Below, in pieces: positions 42,495-53,006 of a stretch of DNA of 64,000 nucleotides. How positions within the stretch are numbered: the stretch's first letter is position 1; the number at the start of each line of letters is the position of its first letter. The notes beneath the pieces are model-generated. The model ran no database searches. It worked only from the letters and a program-made list of their open reading frames with translations, and was not told the DNA's origin. The position numbers and the translations under genes are program-made. This stretch comes from Ectothiorhodospira shaposhnikovii. Lineage in GTDB: Bacteria > Pseudomonadota > Gammaproteobacteria > Ectothiorhodospirales > Ectothiorhodospiraceae. The DNA lies in assembly GCF_022227765.1 (NCBI RefSeq), contig NZ_JAJMLZ010000007.1:186001-250000 (forward strand), in the 5' to 3' direction.

Positions 42495-44381
42495 TCAGCC
42501 GCTGGTGATCAGGGCGTTCAGGCGCCGCACGAAGCCGGCGGGATCTTCCAGCTGACCGCCTTCGGCCAGGATCGCCTGATCCATCAGCAGGCTGGCCCAG
42601 TCGGCGAAACGGGCGTCGTCGGTCTCCTCGCCCATGCGCTCGATGAGACGATGGGCCGGGTTGACCTCCAGCACCGGGCGGGTATCCGGCAGGTTCTGAC
42701 CCGCCTGCTTGAGCAGCTGCTGCATGTACAGGGCCATGTCGTGCTCGGAGAGGACGATACAGGCCGGTGAGTCGGTGAGCCGGTGGGAGAACCGCACGTC
42801 TTCCACCCGTTCCTCCAGAGCCGCCTTGATGCGCGGCAACAGATCCCTGACCTTTTCCTCGGCGGCCTGCTGGGCCTGCTTTTCTTCCTCGGTCTCGGTG
42901 TCACCCAGGTCCAGTTCGCCCTTGGCCACGGACTTGAGGGACTTGCCGTCGAATTCGTGCAGGTGGGACACCAGCCATTCGTCTACCCGGTCGGACAGCA
43001 GCAGCACTTCGATGCCCCGCTTGCGGAAGACCTCCAGATGGGGGCTGTGCAGGGCCGCCGTATGGCTATCGGCGGTGATGTAGTAGATGTGCTGCTGGCC
43101 TTCCTTCATCCTCGCCACATAGTCCGCCAGGGAAACGGTCTGGGCGGATTCACCGGTGTGGGTGCTGGCAAAGCGCAGCAAACGGGCGATCTGTTCCCGG
43201 TTGGCATAGTCCTCGCCGGGGCCTTCCTTCATCACCCGACCAAAGGCATCCCAGAAGGTCCGGTACTTTTCGGGCTCGTTGGCGGCCATGTCCTCCAGCA
43301 GGCCCAGCACCTTTTTCACCGAGCCGGCGCGCATGCCGTCGATGAGTTTGTTGCTTTGCAGGATCTCGCGGGAGATGTTCAGAGGCAGGTCGCTGGAGTC
43401 CACCACGCCGCGCACGAAGCGCAGATAGGTGGGCATCAGGTGTTCGGCGTCGTCCATGATGAAGACCCGCTGTACATACAATTTGATCCCGTGGCGACGG
43501 TCCCGATCCCACAGATCGAAGGGCGCGCGGGTGGGGATGTACAGCAGGGAAGTGTATTCCTGGCGCCCCTCGACCCGGTTGTGGGTCCAGGCCAGGGGGT
43601 CCTCGAAGTCGTGGCCCACGTGCTTGTAGAAAGCCTTGTACTCGTCGTCGGTGATCTCCGATCTGGGACGGGTCCACAGGGCATTGGCCCGGTTCACCGT
43701 GTCCCATTCGCCGTTGGGCTCACCCTTGTCGTCGGTGCCGGGCATGGCGATGGGCAGGGGGATGTGGTCGGAATAGCGGGTGATGATGTGACGCAGCCGC
43801 CACTGATCCAGGAACTCGTCCTCGTCCGCCTTCAGGTGCAGCACCACTTCGGTGCCCCGCTCGGCCTTTTCCACGGTTTCCACGGAGAATTCGCCGGTAC
43901 CGTCGGAGACCCAGCGCACGCCGTGCTCCGGGGTCATGCCGGCACGGCGGGTGGTGAGGGTCACCCGGTCGGCGACGATGAAGGCGGAATAGAAGCCGAC
44001 GCCGAACTGGCCGATGAGATGGGCGTCCTTCTTCTGGTCGCCGGTGAGCTTGCCGATGAATTCCCGGGTGCCGGAACGGGCGATGGTGCCGATGTTCTGG
44101 ATCACCTCCTCCCGGCTCATGCCGATACCGTTGTCACGCACGGTGATGGTACGGGCCTCTTTGTCAAAGCTCACCTGGATCTGCAGCTCCCCCTGCCCTT
44201 CCATCAGGGCGTCGTCGGACAAGGCCTCGAAGCGCAGCTTGTCGCAGGCGTCGGCGGCATTGGAGATGAGTTCGCGCAGGAAGATCTCCTTGTTGGAGTA
44301 CAGCGCATTGATCATCAGGTGCAGCAGTTGGCTGACCTCGGTCTGGAACTGTCGGGTTTCCTTGTGGGTATCAACGCTCAT
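42495..44381 (-). CDS. htpG: molecular chaperone HtpG (Hsp90)
   Basis: 628 residues, normal length. The N-terminal GHKL ATPase shows [20 protein letters not shown] and [11 protein letters not shown]; middle and C-terminal domains follow, with acidic linker [12 protein letters not shown] near 500. It folds and protects client proteins under stress. No sigma-32 promoter was clear upstream. It is flanked by the cassette block and by rlmJ on the same strand. Confidence 0.97.
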   Translation of the reverse strand: MSVDTHKETRQFQTEVSQLLHLMINALYSNKEIFLRELISNAADACDKLRFEALSDDALMEGQGELQIQVSFDKEARTITVRDNGIGMSREEVIQNIGTIARSGTREFIGKLTGDQKKDAHLIGQFGVGFYSAFIVADRVTLTTRRAGMTPEHGVRWVSDGTGEFSVETVEKAERGTEVVLHLKADEDEFLDQWRLRHIITRYSDHIPLPIAMPGTDDKGEPNGEWDTVNRANALWTRPRSEITDDEYKAFYKHVGHDFEDPLAWTHNRVEGRQEYTSLLYIPTRAPFDLWDRDRRHGIKLYVQRVFIMDDAEHLMPTYLRFVRGVVDSSDLPLNISREILQSNKLIDGMRAGSVKKVLGLLEDMAANEPEKYRTFWDAFGRVMKEGPGEDYANREQIARLLRFASTHTGESAQTVSLADYVARMKEGQQHIYYITADSHTAALHSPHLEVFRKRGIEVLLLSDRVDEWLVSHLHEFDGKSLKSVAKGELDLGDTETEEEKQAQQAAEEKVRDLLPRIKAALEERVEDVRFSHRLTDSPACIVLSEHDMALYMQQLLKQAGQNLPDTRPVLEVNPAHRLIERMGEETDDARFADWASLLMDQAILAEGGQLEDPAGFVRRLNALITSG

Positions 44382-44458
44382 GGATGCTCCGCGATTGAGA
44401 ATTGGCTCTGATCAGGTGAGAGGTATTTGGGGATGATCAGTCGGGTTTCAAGGGGGGC

Positions 44459-45313
44459 TCAATCCCCTTGCGGAGGTACCCGCCATTCCAGCGTGCTGCT
44501 CCCCTGCCCCTGGGGGTCAAGGCAGGCGTACAACCAGGCCTGTACGTCGGCCAGAGTCCGATCAAGCTGCCAGGGCGTATTGAGGATGGCCATGCCCGAT
44601 CCATTGAGCCCCATGGGGGTCTGCGGCGGGGCAATACACAGCTCGCTCACCAGCAGGTCCTTGACGCCGCCCCGCGCCAGCCCCTGGACCAGGCCCCGGT
44701 GCCGCCCGGCGGACAGGATGGGATACCAGACCATGACGACCGCGGTCGGCCAACGACGATGGGCCTCCAATATCAGATCCAGGGTCTCCCGGTACTCCCG
44801 GTCCCGCTCATAGGGCGGGTCCACCAGGACCAGTCCGCGACGGATCACCGGCGGCAGCAGGGCCTTGGGGAGTTCACGGGCGTCCCGCTGATGCACCGCC
44901 ACCCGCGGATCGCCGGAGAAGTTGGCCCGCAGCACCCCATGATCCGCCGGGTGCAGTTCATTGAGGATCAGTCGATCCTGATCCCGCGTCAGCATCCGGG
45001 AGACGGTGGGGGATCCGGGATACAGGGTCAAGGTGCCATCCGCCGCGTTCAGGGCGCGGATCATCTCCAAATAGGGTGACAGGGCCTCGGGCGGATTGGG
45101 TGCGGACCAGACCCGCATCACGCCATCCCGGTACTCGGCGGTCTTGAGCGCCAGTGGATCATGCAGATCATAAAGACCGGCACCGGCATGGGTATCCACC
45201 ACCGCCAGCGGCTTGTCCTTGCGGGTCAGGGCCGCCAGCACACAGGCCAGCAGCGCGTGCTTGTGCACGTCGGCAAAATTGCCGGCGTGAAAGCCGTGAC
45301 GGTAACTCAACAT
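44459..45313 (-). CDS. rlmJ: 23S rRNA (adenine(2030)-N6)-methyltransferase RlmJ
   Basis: 284 residues from ATG 45313 (MLSYRHGFHAGNFADVHKH), the standard RlmJ start. The methyltransferase motif LVDPPYE (DPPY type, N6-adenine) and VVDTHAGAGLYDL are visible. Upstream open-frame residues to 45403 lack homology. It methylates A2030 of 23S rRNA before ribosome assembly. Confidence 0.95.
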   Translation of the reverse strand: MLSYRHGFHAGNFADVHKHALLACVLAALTRKDKPLAVVDTHAGAGLYDLHDPLALKTAEYRDGVMRVWSAPNPPEALSPYLEMIRALNAADGTLTLYPGSPTVSRMLTRDQDRLILNELHPADHGVLRANFSGDPRVAVHQRDARELPKALLPPVIRRGLVLVDPPYERDREYRETLDLILEAHRRWPTAVVMVWYPILSAGRHRGLVQGLARGGVKDLLVSELCIAPPQTPMGLNGSGMAILNTPWQLDRTLADVQAWLYACLDPQGQGSSTLEWRVPPQGD

Positions 45314-45357
45314 GTAGGGATTCTCTCGGGACTCAAGACAAGGGCGATGCCGGGGAA

Positions 45358-45390
45358 GAAAAACGGCGGACAGGCACGAGCCGTCCGCCC
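45358..45390 (-). terminator. sox operon terminator
   Basis: GGCGGAC and GTCCGCC pair around 11 bases and are followed on the minus strand by GTTTTTCTT. It lies about 90 bp beyond the soxX stop. Confidence 0.75.
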
Positions 45391-45480
45391 GGAAGTCCCC
45401 CATGGACTCCGCGGAGATGATAGAGGTTTTACGTCACTCAGGGAAAAGATTCGGGACATCCCTGTCCCGGGCCGTGACCG

Positions 45481-46194
45481 TCATCTGGCGTGGCGGGAGT
45501 TCACCGGCGATTCCGGATCCAGCAGGTAGGCCATGATGTGGGCAATGCTTTCCTGCGTCAGGAACTGGTTGACACCAAAGCGAGGCATCTGGGTACAGGG
45601 GAAGAAGCTATGAGGATTGTAGATCATGTCGTAGACGAATTTGCGCACCGCCTCGCTGTCACCGCGCAGGGCACCATAGGCGGCCAGGCTGGGCCCCAGA
45701 TTGCCGAAACCCAACTCATCCGGGTCCAGCTGGTGGCAGGCGTAGCAGTTCCCGCCCACGGGCTGGCTGTGATCATCCACGTTATGTCCGATGCGAAACC
45801 CCGTCCCGCTGCGGGCCAGTTCGGCACCCTGGCGCCAGTCTCCCAGCTGGATGCCGCCCTCGGGATAGACGATGCTGTCCCGAGCTGCCCCAACGATGCG
45901 CACGGCCAGTTCGGGCTGAGGACGATTACGAGCCTCGCTGCACATGCGTTGCAGGACATCCTGTGTCATGCGATCCGCCGCCGTGGTGCCTTCCTGGGTG
46001 GCCTGATCCAGGTTGAAACTGCCCGAACGGAAGATCAGGTACTCGGCGTAGGCCTCCGGGGACATGCGACTGAAATCCCGCTCCGCCTGGGTATCCGGCC
46101 GAGGCTGGGCACATCCGACGATCAGGGCCGCCGAGGCCAGCACCATGCCGATGGTGACCAGGGCATATCCGACAATATTGTTCTGTTTGTTCAT
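45481..46194 (-). CDS. soxX: thiosulfate oxidation cytochrome c subunit SoxX, lipoprotein form
   Basis: 237 residues. A lipobox (ALIVGC) follows a membrane segment, so it is probably lipid-anchored rather than freely periplasmic. One heme c site (CYACH) is followed by the SoxX signature MPRFG (Met ligand) and LLDPESPVN. About 110 residues precede the heme domain, longer than minimal SoxX. GGAG is 6 bases before ATG 46194. With SoxA it joins thiosulfate to SoxY. Confidence 0.93.
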   Translation of the reverse strand: MNKQNNIVGYALVTIGMVLASAALIVGCAQPRPDTQAERDFSRMSPEAYAEYLIFRSGSFNLDQATQEGTTAADRMTQDVLQRMCSEARNRPQPELAVRIVGAARDSIVYPEGGIQLGDWRQGAELARSGTGFRIGHNVDDHSQPVGGNCYACHQLDPDELGFGNLGPSLAAYGALRGDSEAVRKFVYDMIYNPHSFFPCTQMPRFGVNQFLTQESIAHIMAYLLDPESPVNSRHAR

Positions 46195-46214
46195 GATCCG
46201 CTCCCCCCCCGGCA

Positions 46215-47018
46215 TCAACGCTTGAGATCAGGCAGGGTGGCCACGCCACCCCGGGCCTGATGGGTCCAGTAGGAAATGATGGCAATGGAGGCATCCGACC
46301 CGAACTGGATGCCGGCCTGGCGCATCTGGTAATAGCAGCCCCGGACCCGATGCTGGGAAGTCCTCACCACCCCGTGACCGATGCGGTAGGCGGGCCAGGA
46401 GATGGCCTTGGACCATTCCTCAACATTGGATTCCACCGGCAGGAAGGATAGCCGGATGCGCTTGCGGGGCGTGGTGTGGCAGGTGGCGCAGGCAAAATCC
46501 ATGCTGCCGGCACGACGATGGAACAGGACCTCCCCGGCGTTGCGGGTCAGCCGTTCCATGGGATGATTCATGGGAGGGTTCCACTTCATGCCGTTGGACT
46601 GGCTGGCCACGTAGGTATAGATGGCCACCAGATCCGCCTCGCGGGTGTCGCTGGAGTGCTTGCGGGCAATGGGGTCATCCTGGTCGGTGAATCCCTGGAG
46701 GGTTTTCATGCAATGGATGATCCGGGACTCAAGATCCATGACCCGCCCGGCATCCTCGAACCAGCGCGGCATCCGCACATAGGCCCCTTTCAGCACCCCG
46801 GGCCCCAGCCCGAAGTCACAGCGCTCCAAGGATGCGTTCTTCGGTCCCCGGACCTCATGAAACAGATCCTCACCACGCCACTGGGTCAATTCCGCGGGAT
46901 TGTCATCGGCCAGCATGAGCAGCTGTTCACGCCCGGTCAGATACGGTGAATCGGAAGCCATGGCACCACCCACCAAGCTTCCGGCCAGCGCCACGCCGGC
47001 CAAGATATTCTTCAGCAT
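46215..47018 (-). CDS. soxA: thiosulfate oxidation cytochrome c subunit SoxA
   Basis: 267 residues with a Sec signal peptide (MLKNILAGVALAGSLVGGAMA). A single heme c motif CATCH (near residue 170) and RVRGCYYQM, whose Cys is the persulfide-forming heme ligand, identify a monoheme SoxA. GGAGG lies before ATG 47018. soxX follows directly. No soxYZB is in the window. Confidence 0.93.
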   Translation of the reverse strand: MLKNILAGVALAGSLVGGAMASDSPYLTGREQLLMLADDNPAELTQWRGEDLFHEVRGPKNASLERCDFGLGPGVLKGAYVRMPRWFEDAGRVMDLESRIIHCMKTLQGFTDQDDPIARKHSSDTREADLVAIYTYVASQSNGMKWNPPMNHPMERLTRNAGEVLFHRRAGSMDFACATCHTTPRKRIRLSFLPVESNVEEWSKAISWPAYRIGHGVVRTSQHRVRGCYYQMRQAGIQFGSDASIAIISYWTHQARGGVATLPDLKR

Positions 47019-47156
47019 ACCCCTGTCCTCCACACGTTTTTCCAACGCCGTTGTTGTCTTTACTCAGCCCCCGAAAAGCACGCAAACGGGCGCCCGAAGC
47101 CCTTGCGCATAAGACTGAGCGCAACATAGACAAATGTCAATACATCAAGGAATACA
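47019..47156 (-). promoter_or_regulatory. region upstream of soxA
   Basis: Contains a perfect -35 TTGACA on the minus strand (47140-47135), without a convincing -10 at 17 bp. It should hold the sox promoter. No operator is recognised. Confidence 0.3.
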
Positions 47157-47684
47157 CTAAGAACCCGAAGGAATAACGAAGCATGACGAAGACACCGACA
47201 CGCCTTCGTGCGCCAGCAACCAGGATTTGATCTCAATCCCGGCACCACGGGTCGCGCCTCCATAGCCGCACAGACTGCCGTCGGCCGCGATCACCCGGTG
47301 ACAGGGAACGATCACCGGCAGTGGGTTGGCCCGGCAGGCACCACCGACTGCCCGGGGACCGGACCCCTGCCGGCGGGCAAGCCCCCCATAGCTGAGAACC
47401 TCACCACTGGGAATTCGGCACAGTGCCGACCAGATGCGCTGCTGAAACGGGGTCCCTGCCAGGTCCAGGGGCAGGTCGAAAATGAAGGCGGGATCATTGA
47501 AATAGTGCCGCAGCTGTGCCGCGGCCCGGGACGAAAGGGGATTGCGGGGATCGCGCAGGGGGACTTCGCCGGTGACATAATCCAGCGCCATCAGCCCCCG
47601 ATCGGAGCAGCGCAGAGCCAGTCGCCCCAGTGGCGAGTCCATGACCAGATCGTAATCGGGACTGCAAGGCATGGATGAAACCAT
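47157..47684 (-). CDS. ogt: methylated-DNA--protein-cysteine S-methyltransferase
   Basis: 175 residues. The acceptor Cys is in VIVPCHRVIAADG, with RIPSGEVLSYGGLA (helix-turn-helix) upstream, as in Ogt/MGMT. It removes alkyl groups from O6 of guanine in a suicide reaction. A start at 47672 is also possible. It follows the repeat protein gene by 10 bp, so may be co-transcribed. Confidence 0.94.
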   Translation of the reverse strand: MVSSMPCSPDYDLVMDSPLGRLALRCSDRGLMALDYVTGEVPLRDPRNPLSSRAAAQLRHYFNDPAFIFDLPLDLAGTPFQQRIWSALCRIPSGEVLSYGGLARRQGSGPRAVGGACRANPLPVIVPCHRVIAADGSLCGYGGATRGAGIEIKSWLLAHEGVSVSSSCFVIPSGS

Positions 47685-47694
47685 GCCCGGCAGC

Positions 47695-49464
47695 CTACTG
47701 CTGCAACTGCAACTGTTGCAAGCGTTGCCTGAGCACCACCCGGCGCTCCGCCTCCGGGGTACGACGGATCAGGTCCTCGTAAATGACCCTGGCATCCCGG
47801 ACCAGACCCGCCTCCCCGAGCGCCTCGGCCGCCTGGAACCGGGCACTGAGCGCCCACATGTCGGTACTGTCCCCCAGCAGGGCGGAGCGCAGATACAACC
47901 GGGCGGCCTGCTCATGCTCGCCCAGAGCACGGTGGGAGTCGGCCTGCCAGAACATCAGTTCACGCAACCTGCGCCGCTCCGTCAACCGGGGGGCAACCAC
48001 CTGAAACAGGTTCAGGGCATCCTGATGACGACGGACCGACTGCAGATCGAACAATACCTGCATGAAACGGTCCGCCGCCTCACCTTCCAGCTGACGGACC
48101 CCGGACAGCACCCGGTAAAGGCCATCGATACCCGCCTCCTCCTGGCCGCCCAGAATCAGGGTACGCGCCCGGCGCAATCCCCACAGGAACGGGTCCACCC
48201 CCTCCGGCGCCCGCTCCAGACCCGCCATCAGACGGGAAGCGGTGTCGAGATCTCCCTGTCCCAGGGCGGTTTCCGCCAGCAGATGACGCACCGGAGCCGG
48301 GACCCGGTCGGCCGCTCCGAACGGGCCGTCGCCAAGATAGAGGGCCTGCAGCAATGACTCACCCAGACCTTCGACGGTCGCCAGCTGCTCACTCAGACGC
48401 CGATGGGCCTGGGCCTGCCCCTGCGGCATGGGGCTTCTCAGGGCAACGACCGCCAGCAGCCCACGGGCAGCCAGGGGCTGCCGGGCCTGCAGACTGTCCA
48501 CCAGCGTGAACCAGGCCTCGTCATCACCGATCAGGAGCTGACGCTCGTTGGCCAGACGCTCCCCCAGGCGCAGATAGCTCTGCCAGAGCGGCTCTGCCGT
48601 CAGTCGATACAGGTCATCCCCGCTACCCAGCCGGGACTGTGCCACCAGGGCGGATTCCAGCACCGGAATCTGCTGCACCGGATCCTGCAACGACCGGGCG
48701 GCCACGGCCGCAACCGCCAGATAGCGCGCCGCCGCCACCGAGTCCCGGTCCTGTCCGCGGGCGGCCCGACCGGCCTGGCTGACCGCCTCCTCGGCGGCAA
48801 GCGCGCCGGCCCGGAATCGGGCCAGGATGCGCAAGGCGCCGGCCTCGTGACCGTCCACGCCGGTCAGGGCGTTGACCGCTTCCTCATGCCGCCCCACCGA
48901 GAGCAGGATGCGCGCTTCCAGCAGTGCGGCATCCCCAGCCTCGCCGCCGTAATCCAGGCGGTAACGACGCAACGCGGTCAGGGCGTCTTCCGGCCGACCA
49001 TCCAGGCTGTAGGATTCCGCCAGCATGCGGCGCCAGGCCCGAAACCAGGAGTCCGTGGCGTTCGGGGCACCAAACCAGATCAGGGGCCTGAGTACATCCC
49101 GTGCTTCCCGCCCCCGTTCCAGGGCGATGAGGGCATGGGCCTGCCGGGTGCGGGTCCAGATCAAGAAATCCACCGGCAGTTCCACCGGCACCCCCTGAGT
49201 CCGTTCCACCACCTGCTCCCAACGCTCGCTGGTTCCCAGGATCTCGATACGCGCCTGTTCCCGGGCCATCCATCGCCCCGGCTGGGCCTGATGATCCACC
49301 GGTTGCCTCGCCAGCACCCCCAGGGCCAGATCGGTGGCACCCAGGCGCGACAGGGCCATGGCCTCATCCACCACCGGGTCGGCAAGGACCCGCGGCATCC
49401 CGCCCAGCAGCAGGCTCATCAGGAAAAAGACCAGGAAAACCTTCGGCATCCGTAAACCAGGCAT
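47695..49464 (-). CDS. secreted TPR-like repeat protein of unknown function
   Basis: 589 residues. MPGLRMPKVFLVFFLMSLLLGGMPRVLA is a signal peptide; AAGGAG 7 bases before ATG 49464 fixes the start. The rest is Ala/Leu/Arg-rich, helical, with repeated motifs such as ALTALRRYRLDYGGEAGDAALLEARILL, and RAYLRSALLGDST-type sequences near the C-terminus (shown in parts), typical of tetratricopeptide arrays. It probably acts as a periplasmic scaffold; partners unknown. Confidence 0.75.
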   Translation of the reverse strand: MPGLRMPKVFLVFFLMSLLLGGMPRVLADPVVDEAMALSRLGATDLALGVLARQPVDHQAQPGRWMAREQARIEILGTSERWEQVVERTQGVPVELPVDFLIWTRTRQAHALIALERGREARDVLRPLIWFGAPNATDSWFRAWRRMLAESYSLDGRPEDALTALRRYRLDYGGEAGDAALLEARILLSVGRHEEAVNALTGVDGHEAGALRILARFRAGALAAEEAVSQAGRAARGQDRDSVAAARYLAVAAVAARSLQDPVQQIPVLESALVAQSRLGSGDDLYRLTAEPLWQSYLRLGERLANERQLLIGDDEAWFTLVDSLQARQPLAARGLLAVVALRSPMPQGQAQAHRRLSEQLATVEGLGESLLQALYLGDGPFGAADRVPAPVRHLLAETALGQGDLDTASRLMAGLERAPEGVDPFLWGLRRARTLILGGQEEAGIDGLYRVLSGVRQLEGEAADRFMQVLFDLQSVRRHQDALNLFQVVAPRLTERRRLRELMFWQADSHRALGEHEQAARLYLRSALLGDSTDMWALSARFQAAEALGEAGLVRDARVIYEDLIRRTPEAERRVVLRQRLQQLQLQQ

Positions 49465-49511
49465 GACGATACTCCTTGACCACATCCTCCGGCGGCCCAT
49501 CAACACAGGCG

Positions 49512-49545
49512 AAAAAAAAGCGCCCCGGTTTCCCGAAGCGCTTTC
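49512..49545 (-). terminator. rplS operon terminator
   Basis: AAAGCGC and GCGCTTT arms with an inner CGG/CCG pairing, followed on the minus strand by TTTTTTTT. It ends rpsP-rimM-trmD-rplS. Confidence 0.85.
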
Positions 49546-49570
49546 TTCATGACTCTCAAGACCACCGCTA

Positions 49571-49918
49571 TTACTTGATGTCTTCCTTGATGCGGGCGGC
49601 CTTGCCGGTGCGGCCACGCAGGTAGTACAGCTTGGCGCGGCGCACGGCGCCACGACGCTTCACCTGGATCTCCGCCACGGTGGGGCTGTAGGTCTGGAAC
49701 ACGCGCTCCACACCCTCGCCGTGGGAGATCTTGCGCACCGTGAAGGCGGAGTTGAGGCCGCGGTTACGCTTGGCGATGACCACGCCTTCAAAGGCCTGCA
49801 GACGCTCACGGTTGCCTTCCTTCACCTTCACCTGGACGACAACGGTGTCGCCTGGCGTGAAATCGGGCACCTCGCGGTTCATCTGCTCGGCTTCCAGTTG
49901 CTGGATGATGTTGCTCAT
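49571..49918 (-). CDS. rplS: 50S ribosomal protein L19
   Basis: 115 residues from [13 protein letters not shown]. The L19 signatures [14 protein letters not shown] and [16 protein letters not shown] are present. It forms part of the 30S-50S interface. Last gene of the conserved rpsP-rimM-trmD-rplS operon. Confidence 0.97.
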   Translation of the reverse strand: MSNIIQQLEAEQMNREVPDFTPGDTVVVQVKVKEGNRERLQAFEGVVIAKRNRGLNSAFTVRKISHGEGVERVFQTYSPTVAEIQVKRRGAVRRAKLYYLRGRTGKAARIKEDIK

Positions 49919-49931
49919 GTTTCGACCCCTG

Positions 49932-50696
49932 TCAGTCACTGCTCGGCGCGGCCTGCGCGTCCGCCAGCTCGCGTTGATATTCTTCCAGCAGGCGGCAGTC
50001 CGCCTCGCTTAATTCCTGTTGTGCCAATAGATCGGGCCGCCGTTCCCAGGTTCGACCCAGCGCCTGCTTGCGACGCCAGCGCTCGATACGGCCGTGGTCA
50101 CCGCAACGCAGCACTTCCGGCACGCCCAACCCGTCCACCACTTCCGGCCGGGTGTAATGAGGACAATCCAGCAGTCCCTGGCTGAAGGAATCCTGCGTGG
50201 CGGACAATGCGTCCCCCAGGGCCCCGGGCAAGAGCCGGGCGCAGGCATCGATCACCACCATGGCTGCCAACTCGCCACCGGACAGCACGTAGTCGCCGAT
50301 GGACCATTCCTCGTCCACTTCCAGCTGAATCAGCCGCTCGTCGATACCTTCGTAGCGGCCTGCCAGCAGTATGACCCTGGGCAGGGCCGCCAGGTGGCGG
50401 ACACCCGCCTGGTCAAGCCTTTGCCCCTGGGGGCTCATGTAGATCACCCGGGCCGGCGCCGGATCGTCGACCCTGGCCGCCTGAATGGCCTGGCGCAAGG
50501 GGTCCACCTTCATCACCATGCCGGGACCACCCCCATAGGGCCGGTCATCCACGGTGCGATGCCGGTCACGGGTGAAGTCCCGCGGGTCCCAGCAATGGAC
50601 GGACATCAGCCCACGCTCGCGGGCACGCCCCGTGATACCCCAGTCGGCGACCGAAGCCACCCAGTCGGGGAACAGGCTGACGACATCGAATCTCAC
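49932..50696 (-). CDS. trmD: tRNA (guanine(37)-N1)-methyltransferase
   Basis: 254 residues from GTG 50696 ([13 protein letters not shown]). The knot-fold SPOUT enzyme methylates G37; [20 protein letters not shown] and [11 protein letters not shown] are family signatures, and the AdoMet-binding trefoil lies in [11 protein letters not shown]. The start is chosen because it matches the family and follows the rimM stop by 10 bp. Confidence 0.97.
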   Translation of the reverse strand: MRFDVVSLFPDWVASVADWGITGRARERGLMSVHCWDPRDFTRDRHRTVDDRPYGGGPGMVMKVDPLRQAIQAARVDDPAPARVIYMSPQGQRLDQAGVRHLAALPRVILLAGRYEGIDERLIQLEVDEEWSIGDYVLSGGELAAMVVIDACARLLPGALGDALSATQDSFSQGLLDCPHYTRPEVVDGLGVPEVLRCGDHGRIERWRRKQALGRTWERRPDLLAQQELSEADCRLLEEYQRELADAQAAPSSD

Positions 50697-50706
50697 CGTG
50701 GCGGAC

Positions 50707-51213
50707 CTAGAAATCCGGGTCCCAGTCCACGCGAATGATGCCCGCCTCCAGGTCAATCTCCTGGATTACCTGATCCCTGACATAGGGGATCAGACGCTCC
50801 CGATCTCCACTGACCACCAGTACATCGTTGGCGCCGGTCTCCATCAGGTGATCGACCCACCCCAGACTGACGGCCTCAAGGTTGATCACTTCCAGGCCGA
50901 CCAGATCGGCCCAGTAATACTCGCCCTCCGGCAAGGGTTCCAGCTGCTCCCGGCGAATGCCGATGGACGCGCCGATCAGTGCCGCCGCGGCATCGCGATC
51001 ATTGATGCCCTCCAGCTTGGCCACCACGCCCTTGCCATGAGCCCGGCCGGATTCCACCTTCAGGACTTTCCACTCGCCGCCGATCTGAATGGAGAGCGGA
51101 TCATAGTCCACGATGCCTTCGCGGGGCTCGGTCTCGGAAAACAGCTTGACCCAGCCCTTGACGCCGTAAACCCCGGCAACACGACCCAGTATGATCCAGT
51201 CCGGACGGTTCAT
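50707..51213 (-). CDS. rimM: 16S rRNA processing protein RimM
   Basis: 168 residues. An N-terminal RimM domain ([19 protein letters not shown]) and C-terminal PRC-barrel ([29 protein letters not shown]) are visible. It helps mature the 3' domain of 16S rRNA and binds S19. Confidence 0.97.
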   Translation of the reverse strand: MNRPDWIILGRVAGVYGVKGWVKLFSETEPREGIVDYDPLSIQIGGEWKVLKVESGRAHGKGVVAKLEGINDRDAAAALIGASIGIRREQLEPLPEGEYYWADLVGLEVINLEAVSLGWVDHLMETGANDVLVVSGDRERLIPYVRDQVIQEIDLEAGIIRVDWDPDF

Positions 51214-51242
51214 CGGCGGGGCGACTCGAACGGACCGTCGCC

Positions 51243-51503
51243 TTAGGCGGCGGCAGCGTTCTGCTTGGTGAATTCCTTGATCAGCCTGGCGGCGCGGTCG
51301 GAAGCCGCGGCACCCTTGGACAGCCAGTGCTCCACGCGCTGGGCATCCAGGTGCAGACGCACCTCCTGACCACGGGCCACGGGGTTGAAGTAGCCCACGC
51401 GCTCAATGTAGCCGCTGTCGCGGCGGCTGCGGGAATCGGTCACCACGATGTGGTAGAAAGGCGCCTTCTTGGCGCCGCCGCGAGCCAGTCGAATCGTTAC
51501 CAT
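51243..51503 (-). CDS. rpsP: 30S ribosomal protein S16
   Basis: 86 residues, [20 protein letters not shown], the classic S16 start. First gene of rpsP-rimM-trmD-rplS, separated from ffh by about 90 bp. Confidence 0.97.
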   Translation of the reverse strand: MVTIRLARGGAKKAPFYHIVVTDSRSRRDSGYIERVGYFNPVARGQEVRLHLDAQRVEHWLSKGAAASDRAARLIKEFTKQNAAAA

Positions 51504-51593
51504 CTGCTGTTAGCCCTGCTTGTCTGGTATCGTTTGGGGGACATGCCCCGGAAAAACGCGCCATTATACACGCGCTTCGGCAAGGTACAAGCT

Positions 51594-52955
51594 TCAGAAG
51601 GGCAAACGCCCTCCCGGCATGCGGCCCTTGAGGGATTTCATCATCTTGCTCATGCCACCCTTGGAGAACTGCTTCACCATCTTGCTCATCTGCATGTGCT
51701 GCTTGAGCAGGCGGTTCACGTCCTGCACCTGGGTCCCGGACCCGGCCGCAATGCGCCGCTTGCGTGACCCCTTGATGATGTCCGGATGACGACGTTCCTT
51801 GGGGGTCATGGAGTTGATGATGGCCACCATGCGCTGCAGATCCTTGTCATGGGACTTGTTCTTGATGGCATCGGGCAGATCCCCCGCCCCAGGCAGCTTC
51901 TCCAGCAGGGAACTCACGCCGCCCATCTTGGACATCTGCCCGAGTTGATCACGCAGGTCCTCCAGATCGAAGGTCTTGCCCTTCTTGATCTTGCGGGCCA
52001 GCTTCTCGGCCTTGTCCTGGTCCACCTGGCGGGAAGCCTCTTCCACCAGGCTGAGGACGTCCCCCATGCCCAGGATGCGGGAGGCCAGGCGATCGGGATG
52101 AAACGGCTCCAGGGCGGCGGTTTTCTCGCCCATGCCCAGGAACTTGATGGGCTTGCCGGTGATGTGGCGTACCGACAGGGCCGCTCCGCCCCGGGCATCG
52201 CCATCGGCCTTGGTGAGGACCACGCCGGTGAGCGGCAAGGCGTCGTTGAAGGCCTTGGCGGTATTGGCGGCGTCCTGGCCGGTCATGCTGTCCACCACGA
52301 ACAGGGTCTCGGCGGGATCCAGGCGCGCATGCAGGCGCCGGATCTCGTCCATCATCTCCCCGTCGATGTGCAAACGCCCGGCGGTGTCCACGATCAGCAC
52401 GTCCTGATACTGCTTGCGGGCCTGCTCCAGGGCGGCGGCGGCAATGTCCAGGGGGTCCTGACCGGACTCGCTGGGGAAGAAGTTCACACCCACTTCGCCC
52501 GCCAGGGTCTGCAGCTGCCGGATGGCGGCGGGACGGTAGACGTCACAGCTGGCCACCATCACCTTCTTGTCCTGACGCTCCTTGAGCCAGCGCGCCAGCT
52601 TGGCCACGGTGGTGGTCTTACCCGCCCCCTGCAGGCCGGCCATGAGGATCACCGCCGGTGGCTGCACATTGAGTTTGAGGCCGTCATTGGCCTCGCCCAT
52701 GACCTTGATCAGCTCATCGTTCACCACCTTGACCAGGGCCTGGCCCGGGGTCAGGCTGGCCAGCACTTCCTGGCCCACCGCCCGCTCCTTCACCCGGGCG
52801 ATGAACTCGCGCACCACCGGCAGGGCCACGTCCGCTTCCAGCAGGGCCTTGCGGACCTCGCGGATGGTGTCCTGGATGTTCTCCTCGGTCAGGCGGGCCT
52901 GGCCGCGAAGGCGCTTGATGGTGCCCTGAAGGCGTTCTGAAAGGCTGTCGAACAT
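51594..52955 (-). CDS. ffh: signal recognition particle protein Ffh
   Basis: 453 residues. N domain, GTPase G domain with GLQGAGKTTT, DTAGRLH and TKADGD, then a methionine-rich M domain (MGGVSS..., QHMQMSKMVKQFSKGGMSKM). It delivers inner-membrane proteins with 4.5S RNA. Upstream of rpsP, as in most proteobacteria. Confidence 0.97.
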   Translation of the reverse strand: MFDSLSERLQGTIKRLRGQARLTEENIQDTIREVRKALLEADVALPVVREFIARVKERAVGQEVLASLTPGQALVKVVNDELIKVMGEANDGLKLNVQPPAVILMAGLQGAGKTTTVAKLARWLKERQDKKVMVASCDVYRPAAIRQLQTLAGEVGVNFFPSESGQDPLDIAAAALEQARKQYQDVLIVDTAGRLHIDGEMMDEIRRLHARLDPAETLFVVDSMTGQDAANTAKAFNDALPLTGVVLTKADGDARGGAALSVRHITGKPIKFLGMGEKTAALEPFHPDRLASRILGMGDVLSLVEEASRQVDQDKAEKLARKIKKGKTFDLEDLRDQLGQMSKMGGVSSLLEKLPGAGDLPDAIKNKSHDKDLQRMVAIINSMTPKERRHPDIIKGSRKRRIAAGSGTQVQDVNRLLKQHMQMSKMVKQFSKGGMSKMMKSLKGRMPGGRLPF

Positions 52956-53006
52956 AGGCTTTTAGGCGCCGCGGCGCTGCATGCAACCGGTTGGAAGGGT
53001 GAGGGA

